From contig JAJQJQ010000002.1 in the NCBI GenBank assembly GCA_028622995.1, positions 248,001 through 312,000 on the forward strand: 64,000 nucleotides of DNA, in the 5' to 3' direction. Shown piece by piece: positions 46,028 through 64,000 of this stretch (position 1 is its first letter; every line of letters begins with the position of its first letter). The notes under the pieces were generated by a model that saw nothing but the letters and a program-made list of their open reading frames with translations, was not told where the DNA came from and ran no database searches. Source of the stretch: Panagrolaimus kolymaensis (taxonomy: Eukaryota; Nematoda; Chromadorea; Rhabditida; Panagrolaimidae). The position numbers and the translations under genes are program-made.

Positions 46028-46695
46028 TTATACACGGTTATGTTCCAAATCGGTAGAAGAGCTAACCTTCGGCATGTTACCATTCGGGATATTTCCTGCG
46101 ATACTTTGTTGAGGTTCATGTTGAAAATCCATTTTACTAGTGAGATGTGGGGGTGAGTTATTGCCTGAATGATCCATAAGTTTTTCCATATCAATTTTAT
46201 GATGAAGGGACCAATCAACAGATTTTTGAGGATAACTAGTACGATATGGATGATTAAGGGATGAATGTTCGCTGTAATCATTCTAAAAAATAGTATGTTA
46301 GAGAATGATTCAAAGCACAGTAAAGATGTTTATACAAAGCCTCTTTAGACAGCCATACAAAAAAACTTACAAGTCTTCTTCTTCCACGTGAACTTCTTCG
46401 ACCATTATGCCATTTTAAGAGAAGAAACATAAGCACTCCAACAGCACTCAAAGCAGCCATACCCAACATCATATTTCTCAAATCCATCATGTAATCGGTC
46501 ATTCGATGCATATCATCTGCAACCTTAAAAAAGCTATCATCATTATTACCTATATGCACAATAATGAATAAAACAAACCTGCATCATTTTAGGAACACCT
46601 TTGTGGAAGATATTATTAAAGTCAGGCATTGGGTAACCTGGATGATTTTCTAACATTGGAGCAGGTTCTGGTGGAGCTGAATATGAATTTCCCAT
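46028..46695 (-). CDS. Small MGNS-start membrane protein, copy B
   Basis: Three exons encode about 174 residues. It starts MGNSYSAPPEPAP at 46695 (N-myristoylation consensus), followed by PMPDFNNIFHKGVPKMMQ, DDMHRMTDYMMDLRNM and one transmembrane helix (MAALSAVGVLMFLLLKW) with a basic flank (RRSSRGRRR). The match with copy A stops there. Copy B then has an extra third exon of about 84 polar residues rich in His, Ser, Asn and Gln (for example NDYSEHSSLNHPY), ending DLEHNRV at a TAA at 46028. The frame of the last exon is fixed by the phase-0 junction after GRRRL. Function unknown. The shared upstream 18-base element shows it arose with copy A by duplication. Confidence 0.78.
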
Positions 46696-46720
46696 TTTTT
46701 TAAATTCGGTAAAAAAAATT

Positions 46721-46738
46721 GTTCGTTGAAGGCGGAGT
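46721..46738 (-). promoter_or_regulatory. Conserved 5' element of the MGNS genes, copy B
   Basis: The same exact 18-base word as at 42203-42220, placed about 25 bases before the ATG at 46695. Confidence 0.6.
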
Positions 46739-47102
46739 TTCACTCTTCTTCTTTCTTTTTTTTTGTTAGTTTAAAATCACAAATATCAGTTGATGATGTT
46801 TCGATTTAACTAGAAAAGAGCAAAATACAGCTTTTAATAAAAATTTAAAATATGAAGCAATGAAATATCGAATAGTTCCGGAATAAAATTTGAACACGTA
46901 AAGAAGAATTTTCTTTTTTCAATAAGCTTGCAAAAAATTTATGTTTAAAAGGCACGCAAGATTATTCACATAACATTTATCATAAAACATAAACATAAGA
47001 AGCTTTTTCAGATCGAACAAAGAAAGAATGTGGCAAATTCGAAAAAAAATCGAACGGTTTTTCGTGATTTTTTGTTATAAACATTTTTTGTTTAAAAAAT
47101 TT

Positions 47103-47345
47103 TTAGAGATGCTTGCTCGAATCTTTTTTTTCTCCAGATCTTTGTACCCTCAAACGATAGAAAAAAACAAAAGAAAAAATTAGAGAAAACACAAGCACGA
47201 AAAATGCTGAAAATGGCAAATAAATAAAACTCATGTTTTGGTCGTCGTCTGCAAGATCATCGCGAGTGTAAACGTTTTTGCCTCCTTCTTTATCGAAGAA
47301 AAAAAGAGCTGAAGTTACAACACAATTTTTTGTCGTCTCAGCCAT
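47103..47345 (-). CDS. Possible small single-pass membrane protein
   Basis: An 80-residue frame from ATG 47345 (MAETTKNCVVTSALFFFDK) to TAA 47103. It has a charged middle (YTRDDLADDDQN), one strongly hydrophobic helix (YLPFSAFFVLVFSLIFSF) and a basic tail (RLRVQRSGEKKDSSKHL). Codon content is more balanced than in nearby random frames, but there is no recognised family, no intron and no paralogue in the window. It could be a chance frame or the last exon of a longer gene. Confidence 0.35.
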   Translation of the reverse strand: MAETTKNCVVTSALFFFDKEGGKNVYTRDDLADDDQNMSFIYLPFSAFFVLVFSLIFSFVFFYRLRVQRSGEKKDSSKHL

Positions 47346-50300
47346 TCCAACGATGGCAAATGAAAGCTTGGTTGCAAAAAAAAAAGAAAAGCAAAAAATG
47401 GGGATTATCGGCACGTTTAAAAAACACAAAAAAATGAGAGGAGTCAAAATGAAATAAATGAGTGACAAGATGAAATAAAACTAAAGCCATGGGTTAATAA
47501 CCCTTCAAAATAATCGAAAAACACGAGCCTTTTAATTTTTTCTTTCCATCGAGTGCTAAAAAACTTCAACGACCATGATAATGGCAAAAAAAGATGGAAG
47601 GAGGTCTCGATGGAGAATACAAATTACGGAAAATAATGATCCCTTCTTTTTAATGGCGTCCAAAAAAACGTAAAAATGCATCACTAAAAACAATGAGATG
47701 ATAAATTTGGCCCACAGCAAGGCTTAACATTTATCAAATCAAAAAGGAAGGAACGCAACAAACTTGCTTTTAAAAAATTAACTTTTTGGGGTAATAAAAA
47801 ATGTGGTGGTGATTCTTTTTTAGGTTTTTAGCTAGCCACCACCACTTTCGTTTAATTGAACGCAACAGAAACAAATAAAAGAAAAAGTTTTTAATTGATC
47901 TAAACAGCTGAGACAAAAAGAAAGTGAAAACCCAGAGGAGAAAAATTGATGGGTTTGATGGAGTAGGAGCTTTTGATTGAAGAATAAAGGGTTGTAAACG
48001 AAGGACGTTTTTCTAAAAGTATTTTTAGTGTCAACTTTATCACTTGCATACGTAGTAGGAAAGAAAGGTATAGTCAAAAGTCAAATTGAAAGAGGTAAAA
48101 GGTTCCCATGGTTAAATTTGCTTCAAAAAATAATAAAGTGGCGCCAAAATCGGTACTTGGCAAAAAATAAAAAATGCGCGGGATAATAAAAAAATAAAGG
48201 TAAATTTTTGTCTTAATTTCAAAGGAATTAGGAAAAATTGAATAGTAATAATTCGGGTGAAAGCAATAGAAACTGAAAGTAAATTTTTAAGAGAGACAAA
48301 CTACAAAAAAGAGTTAAAGGATAAAACACCTTTACTTTTCCATATCTGTTTTTGCCTTGGCTCCATAATCTATGCTAAGCAAACAAAAGCACTCAATTAA
48401 TCTTCGCATATTTTTTTAAAAGGTGAATGCCAAAGAAGAAAAAATACATAACAGGTAAAAAAATCGAAGAACAATGTGCTTAAGTCAGTAAAGTAACATT
48501 ATCGAATGGTGCCAAAATTAGAGGATCTTTTTCATTGTTGCAATCCAATAGTTAAAACTTGAAACCTTTGCACATTTTTTGTAAAAAAAAAATAAGGAAT
48601 TTTAAAAAGTTAAAAAAATGTGATTTTTTGTTGTTGCAAGGATAAAAAAGCAACCTGTTTATTTCTAGAAGAACAAAAAAATGTGATGATGAAAAAAGAA
48701 AATTAAGAGATCGATGCTGCAACTCATATTTTTTTCCCACTATTGTCTTAGGAGAAGAAAGATAGTTTTACCAAAGATAAATAATAAGTAAAATAAACAA
48801 ATATCAATGGGAAAAAAATACATACATACTTTTTTTGTTTATGAGTAAAAAAAAAAAGAAAGAGTGGAAGAAAAAGAAAAACGCGGAAGCAAGCTTGTAA
48901 GTAGGTTATTTAGGTAAGAACAAAAAAAAAGATGATGAATACCTGAGTTGAGTTGAAGAAGTATGTACGTATGTTAAAGCTCTCATTAAAAAAGTTAATG
49001 GGAAGATGGAAAAAGAAAAAAAGGGAGAGTTTATAATCTTAGCTACAAACATGCGTACAATTGTATTCTCACAAACAAACTCTTTACTCCAAGGCAATAA
49101 GTTTACCGGAAGGGCTCCTCTTTATGTTATCTATTTCAAGTCAAAGCTAAGGAAAGAATGTGATGTTTGAACTTTATAAAGGCTTTGGATCTCAAAACAA
49201 TATTTTTTTTAAAGCGATTAAATCTATCGATGTTAGCGAGAATATCTGTGAGAAATAACAAAAAGTTTCAATTGATTTTTGGCCAGATATGTTAGTGATA
49301 CATTTACAGTAAACTTAAGCATCAAGGTTCCCCGCGATAGCAAAGAAAAAATCAAGGAAAAGCAAAAGTTTCTAATTGAATTTTTGTTTGCTCTTTTTAT
49401 TTTTAACCAAATTCTTTGTCTAAGAAACATTCTTTGTGCTTCTTTTGTCCCAGACAACAAGGTTAAAGGTTTGGGAAAATGACCTTTTAGAAATGCCTCG
49501 CAAAATAACTTCTTTTAATGCCACCGAAACTACCGTAATTATAATAAAAAAATTTACTGGACTTTAGCCAAGATTTCAGCACATTTTTTTAACCGACAAC
49601 AAAATGAAGAACAAAACTTTTGTTAGTTACCTAATAATTACGACTATTTTTTTTTTATTAAAATAAAAAGATTAAAAAGAAATTTTATAAAAATCAAAAA
49701 CAACAAAAGAAATATCTTTTTTTGTTTTGTTTTCAAAGTGATGATCCCGCCTCAACAAAACAAGAAGCAAGCTTGCTCACTTTCTTTCAATCTTGGTTCC
49801 TTTTTTTTTCTTCGAGAGCGAGAAAAGACAACTGTTTATTGTTTCAAAAACTTAAAAATTGTTCGTTGAAAGGTTGCTGCTGCTTTATTTTAAATGAAAG
49901 AGAAAGAACACAATGTCATAGTATTTTTTGGAGGAGGTGAATGATGATGTAAAAATCACTTTTTGTGTGTCAATCTCAAAAAAAAATAAATGAAGAAAGA
50001 CAATGAAAGCAAAGCGATGGCTCAAAAACAGGCGCTTATTTTTTTTGCATTTTTTAGTAACCTCGACTGCTACTGATTTTTTTTTTGTTGTCGAAGAAAA
50101 ACAATGGCATAAATTTTTGGGTTGTTGTTGATTACTTCCATTTTTACTTTTCCTTCTTTCTATTAACTAACGCAGCTATCTTTCTACCTATTAGAGAGCC
50201 ACTAACTTTTGACAATTGATTTATGACAATTACAAATAAAACAAAAAAAAAGTTTTTTTTATTTCTCTTTGTTTTCTTTATCAAAGTTTCTTAATGATTG

Positions 50301-53300
50301 AAAGGCAAAAAGGCATGGGACTTAAATATTTTTTGATTGACCAATACTTTCTTTTCTTATTTTAATGATGGACAACATCGACAAATTTAAAAAATGTGAA
50401 AATTTTAAAAGCGGAAAGATTCTTTAGAAAGATTAATTTATTACGAAAATAAATGTTAATGATTTTTACGATTTTTTATATGGCAAATTGGGATTGGATT
50501 TGGCTGGTAACAACTGTTTTAAAAATTATTCTTTTTTCTTAATTTTTTATTTAAAAAAGTAAAATTGGAATAGAGATAAAGAAGATAGGTGGAATACAAT
50601 CATATGTGCTAACAGTAAATAAAAATGGGTAGAATTCGAATTTAAAAAAATACATAAAAGAAAAAATAAAAGAATTATAAAAACGGAACACATATTTTTA
50701 AACAGAAAATGCTCGCTTATTTTTTATAATAAAAAATAAGTTTGTCACGAGATAAGCAGAAGTTTTTTTTATAAAGAAAAAAAGGAAAGAAATAAAATTT
50801 TGGCTTATTAATGCATGCCTCTCATCACTTTGCTAATAAGCCAAGTCAACGACGTTGACTCTGCCGGAGCTAATTCGATGCATCATTTTTTTATCGGTTT
50901 TTTAAAATCACATTAAAGGACCCTCGTCATTTGATCTTTTTTTCAAACTCGCGTTTGATTATTCCCTCATGCCGCAATATTGCAGAGTCCGTAAAGTACA
51001 GTAATTTGACCGTAAAATTACTGTACATTATGGTACTTTACGGGCTTTGCAATATTGCGGCATGAGGGAATAATCAAACGCGAGTTTGAAAAAAAGATCA
51101 AATGACCAGGGTCCTTTAAAAATATTTTTTGAAAAGCAAAAAAAAGAAGCAGTATTATTATCAGAAAAATTTATGACGTTTATTATTATTATTTGTATTT
51201 TTAAAAATCCACAATTACAAAAAAGAAATAACAATAAAAATTTCGTTACATATTTTTTAATAATAAATAAATAAAAATAAAATTCATTGACTCGCTACTG
51301 ATAATAATAAAAAAATGTGATAGTCTGAGAAATTTTATTTTGTTTTGTTTGATCGTTGTTTATTTTTGTTGCTCGTCTTCTTTACAAAAAAAAAAATAAA
51401 AGAAAAACAGGTTGGTTGATTTTCGTAATCAACCCATCAACACAACACAACGACGACGTGATATTGGAATGCTGCCATATACATAATCAATTTATTTCTT
51501 CATTATCTTTGAACTTAAATTAACAATTTTTTGAATCGGTTCCAAATCCACCTGGAAAAAAAGTAACAATTTTGACACGTATCAATTTAATGAAATTAGT
51601 TCAAAGATAAATTAAGAAAGAATAAAAGCGTGATTGCAAAAAAAGAAGAAGTATAATTACATAAATAAAAAGGAAATTTAAAAGTCAAATAAAAAAAGCC
51701 TATCTTTCAAGAATGTCTGAAGAAACAAAAATATCGAAAACAAAAAGCTAAAGAATTTCAGCATAATACAAACCCTTCACACAAAAAAATTGTTACGTTT
51801 TTTGCTTCTGCTTTTTATGGTTTCTTTCTTTCATCAAACTTCAAGCTGAACAATCTGACCTATCGAAATAAATATACAAATGACCATCACTATTCATCAT
51901 CAGATATTTTTATTTTTAGCCATAAGCATAAATTTTTTATTTTCAAAAAAAAAAGAAAAGAAAATGAATTTCATCATTCCTTTTTCGAAAGTCTCAAAAA
52001 GGTTAAAACAAGGAATCAAGTCAAGCAAAAACGAATGGATGGGAAAGCAAACCAAAAATAAATGACTGCGAAAAAATACACAATTTTCTTGTCGTCGTCG
52101 GCGAGGGCGATGGTGGAGGTGGATTTGTTGATTCAGGTGCCCAAATTCGACGACGACGATGAACGTGCCTTGACATCAATAAACGAAACAAAATATTTTT
52201 TGCTTTTTTAAACTGACCAATACTTTTTTTCGATTGAAATTTTTATATCTTTTTTTTAAATACATACTTTATAGAATTTTATTTTTTTTGTATGAAATAA
52301 TCGAAATCACGCTATTTTTGCGATTCTTAAAAAATTCAAAACAAAGCGTGAATAAAAAAATCTTGATTTTTTCTTTCAGAAAGATAATTTTTTTCCTAAA
52401 CTTAACTTATTTTTTAAATAGCCCAAAAAATGAAAATTGATTCAATTAAACTTTGCGGTAAAGAAATGTTTGCTTTTTTTAAATGTTTAATTCGAGTGGA
52501 TATATTTCTCTAATTTTTTTACAATATTTTCCAAGCCACGTTTTGAATTTAGCTTCAGTCTTTTTTTATTGATTGTGTTTTTTTAATGCTCAAATTTAAC
52601 CTTTTTTTAAACCCATTCAATTATAGCCACAAGTAAAAATGAATTAACTATTTATGAATTTATAAGTTTTTCTTTATCGCATCACTTTTTTATAAACCAT
52701 TGTTATTTTTTTATAGTGCCACTAATTTTTTTCTCCACTTATTCATAAATTTATTATTTATTTTATTTTTATTGTCACCCTAAAAAATGGTGATGCTTCT
52801 GCTTTTCTTTTTTAATGTTGATGAGGTTGATGATTGTTGTTTGCCAATCGGACTCGGACTCGAGCTCATCGCACCCTTCTATCGGAAACTTTTTTTTCTT
52901 TTTTTGAAAGTGTGCTTTTCCTTTTCCTCAAAAGGGCAAGCAAAAGGTAGCGGTGGTTAAAGTTTACGAAGATCGTCTTCTTCATCTTTTTTTTTCTTTT
53001 GCCACTCAACATCATCGCGAAGAAAAAAAAGTTAGGCAGAAGCACAAAAACAAAAGAAACGAATAAAAACAGAACAATAAATAAAAAAGGCGTCTTAAGC
53101 TTTTGCTTACCTTTCACTCTTACAAACAATTCAAATTATTATTCTTCTTCATTTTTTCTTTTAAGGTCAATATCAAATAATAAAATATATAAATTCCAAT
53201 TTTTTTGTCGTCTTTTTAAATAAAAACTTTTTAAGTGTTATTTGATTTTAGATTTGTGAATTTGAGAGATATTAATCATTTCATTTTTTGCTATAAAAAT

Positions 53301-53436
53301 TATCAAAAATTCAAAAACAAAAAGAACAAAAGCGAGCGCGCGTTTTATGATTTTCGTGTTAAAATCGCGGCAGCTACAGTAAAGCGTGTTCAAAAGGATA
53401 CTGTATAAAATGTTTAAAGAATTTTGTTAAGATATA
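47346..53436. other. Gene-poor region
   Basis: About 6 kb of AT-rich DNA with homopolymers. The one clear structure is the palindrome at 50913-51119. I see no supported exon. Confidence 0.45.
50913..51119. repeat. Near-perfect inverted repeat, MITE-like, with TTAA at both ends
   Basis: Arms of about 80-90 bases run from TTAAAGGACCC at the left to GGGTCCTTTAA at the right. They include the complementary words CAAACTCGCGTTTGATTATT and its reverse complement, and CCTCATGCCGCAATATTGC and its reverse complement. Few mismatches are visible (for example TCGTC against TGGTC). The centre has a further short palindrome (GTACAGTAATTT/AAATTACTGTAC). TTAA at each end would fit a piggyBac-style target duplication, so a palindromic MITE is the simplest reading. 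Confidence 0.8.
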
Positions 53437-53509
53437 GCATCAGTGGTTTAGTGGTAGAATTTTGGAATCCCCAATTCCAATGACCCGGGTTCGATTCCCG
53501 GCTGATGCA
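53437..53509 (+). tRNA. tRNA-Gly-like (anticodon CCC), unusual anticodon loop
   Basis: Acceptor stem GCATCAG/CTGATGC with discriminator A. D-arm TGGTTTAGTGGTAGAA (A-box) and T-arm ACCCGGGTTCGATTCCCGG (B-box) are typical of tRNA-Gly. The anticodon stem TGGAA/TTCCA leaves loop TCCCCAA, so the anticodon reads CCC, but position 33 would be C instead of the near-universal U. Total 73 bases. It may be functional or a variant. Confidence 0.8.
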
Positions 53510-53703
53510 AATAATTTTTCGATCTGTACTTTAAAAATTCTCAGGATAATTAAAAAAAAAAATAGAATCTATTGATTCGAAAAACTACCCACTGTATTAT
53601 TAAAGTAAAATTTACTTCTTCCTAAAACATAATTAAAATCTATGTATGATAAATTTTATCACAATTATTTAATGCTAATTTATTTTCGTTTAATTTTTGA
53701 CAC

Positions 53704-53714
53704 TTTTTTTATAG
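53704..53714 (+). promoter_or_regulatory. Candidate trans-splice acceptor of the first EB gene end
   Basis: TTTTTTTATAG lies eight bases before the ATG at 53723. Confidence 0.45.
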
Positions 53715-53722
53715 GTTTTTAA

Positions 53723-54353
53723 ATGTCTTCGATGTCACATGGATTGAGGATATTATCCCTGCTAATATTACTTCTTACCACCACCATAATTAATGCTACA
53801 GTACCATTAAAAACCATTTTTGAAAATGGCCATTTGGGTGGACCATGTGTGGTGATAGGATTAGAGCCTCCATGCTTTACTCTAAATGCAATTTGTGTGG
53901 AAGGTGTATGTTTATGTGCTCCATCATATCGAAATGTTGGAAACCTTTGTGTTCATCGAGATAAAGGCAAGCTTTTTTCTCTCACATTTTTTGGGTTTTT
54001 TATTAAAACTGTTGACATTTTTTAAGGTGCAACGGTTGGTGAAAAATGTGAATACACCGGCGATTGTAAAGGCATAGGCGAATATTGTAGCTCCTTTAAT
54101 GTTTGCATGTGTTTATCCACACATGTTGATGTTGATTCAAGGTGTCAACCAAGTAAATCCTTTTTTAACATCATTGCTTTTTATATTTTAAAATTTTCAA
54201 TTTTCAGTTGTTTATCCTGGCCAACATGGTTGCTTAGATTCACGACAATGTTCCAAAGCTTTTCCTGGAGCATATTGTGATAAACGAGGAAAATGTTTAT
54301 GTTCCAGTGGCTTAATTCCTTCAGGTCATACATGTGCGTATGGTAAGATTTGA
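53723..54353 (+). CDS. Secreted EB-module protein, or alternative 5' end of the large EB gene
   Basis: Three exons (53723-53966, 54027-54152, 54208 onward) encode a signal peptide (LRILSLLILLLTTTIINA) and three Cys modules of the EB type, each with a spaced Cys set and a C-x-C near the end (for example CVEGVCLC, CSSFNVCMC, CDKRGKCLC). The EB module is a nematode-abundant extracellular domain of unknown exact role. The first intron has a GC donor (AAAG/GCAAGC). If the last donor is not used, translation ends CAYGKI at TGA 54351. If the phase-1 donor GTAAGA at 54343 is used, these exons could join the exon at 55155, making this an alternative start of the gene below. Confidence 0.75.
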
Positions 54354-54636
54354 GAATCACCACAAATACGATTCATAAATTATATCTGGCTTTAACCTAA
54401 CACTTTTTTCAAGAAATTTTTAATCAATAACTTTTGCGGTTTTATGACTCATTTTTTTACTTACTTTTTGTCACATATCTCTCTCTATATCTTTAACTTC
54501 TTTTATTCTAAGCATTTTTTCATGACACCTGTCTTTGATATTCTTTTTCTCTCTTCGTCATCAAAGTCTAGCAAAAAACATTTTATTGAGGATTGAAAAA
54601 AAAACTCTTTCTATTTAATCTTTAACCATTCATTCT

Positions 54637-54646
54637 TGTCAAACAG
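54637..54646 (+). promoter_or_regulatory. Candidate acceptor before the second EB start
   Basis: TGTCAAACAG ends six bases before the ATG at 54653 and would fit a spliced-leader acceptor for an internal start. Confidence 0.4.
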
Positions 54647-54652
54647 AAAATT

Positions 54653-64000
<9,348 letters not shown>

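Noticed and set aside
46024..46281. Frame ending LLPIWNITVYN in the last exon of membrane protein copy B
   Set aside because: It is out of frame with the phase-0 junction from the previous exon; the correct frame ends DLEHNRV.
50913..51119. CRISPR-like or tandem repeat explanation
   Set aside because: There is one inverted repeat pair only, with no regular direct repeats or spacers, and the sequence is eukaryotic.

Overview
This window is eukaryotic and very AT-rich, with long poly-A and poly-T runs between genes. Genes are compact, with mostly 45-60 base introns and acceptors of the form TTTTTAG or TTTTCAG. Many start codons lie within about 50 bases of an upstream splice acceptor with no upstream coding exon, the pattern of spliced-leader trans-splicing. 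Same-strand genes about 170-220 bases apart suggest operons. Together with a very large EB-module gene, a nematode-style DCN-1 start and a nematode-style UGT, this points to a nematode, probably not Caenorhabditis. That assignment is an inference from sequence style and protein families.

Layout. 1-8.6 kb: almost gene-free except a secreted protein of unknown family (1860-2941, minus). 8.6-9.3 kb: a small secreted Cys-tailed protein (plus). 9.7-15.1 kb: Integrator subunit 1 (minus). 15.45 kb: tRNA-Ala(TGC). 15.7-17.0 kb: a PP1-type phosphatase (minus). 17.5-18.7 kb: transaldolase (minus). 20.0-20.8 kb: NAA20 (plus). 21.2-23.3 kb: a UDP-glycosyltransferase (minus). 23.3-28.1 kb: no gene seen. 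28.1-29.8 kb: a peptide-type GPCR (plus). 30.2-38.5 kb: a minus-strand cluster ALG8, ENDOV, COQ6, NSE2, DCN-1, LAMTOR5. 39.0-46.7 kb: a duplicated block with two CENP-A (CenH3) paralogues, two paralogous small membrane proteins that start MGNS, and a medium-chain acyl-CoA dehydrogenase. 46.7-53.4 kb: mostly empty apart from one small candidate ORF and a 207-base palindromic repeat. 53.4 kb: a tRNA-Gly-like gene. 53.7 kb to the window end: one or two EB-module genes; the large one has 26 exons and about 40 Cys modules and runs off the edge.

The best leads are: (1) the duplicated block with two CenH3 genes that keep the CENP-A-length loop 1, each associated with a small MGNS-start membrane-protein gene; (2) the ALG8/ENDOV junction, where one exon appears to serve both genes in the same frame and the ALG8 stop lies inside the splice acceptor; (3) two alternative signal-peptide 5' ends, both phase-compatible with the EB-module gene; (4) a PP1 gene whose first intron has no GT donor; (5) a TTAA-flanked near-perfect palindrome; (6) an orphan terminal exon at 45.3 kb in the place where the dehydrogenase sits in the other copy of the block.

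Most conserved genes are cell-biological housekeeping genes: snRNA 3'-end processing (Integrator), N-terminal acetylation, cullin neddylation, Ragulator/TORC1 signalling, SMC5/6 SUMO ligation, ubiquinone synthesis, N-glycan assembly, inosine-specific nuclease, beta-oxidation and the pentose phosphate pathway. They are not one pathway. Their clustering looks like operon-style co-transcription.
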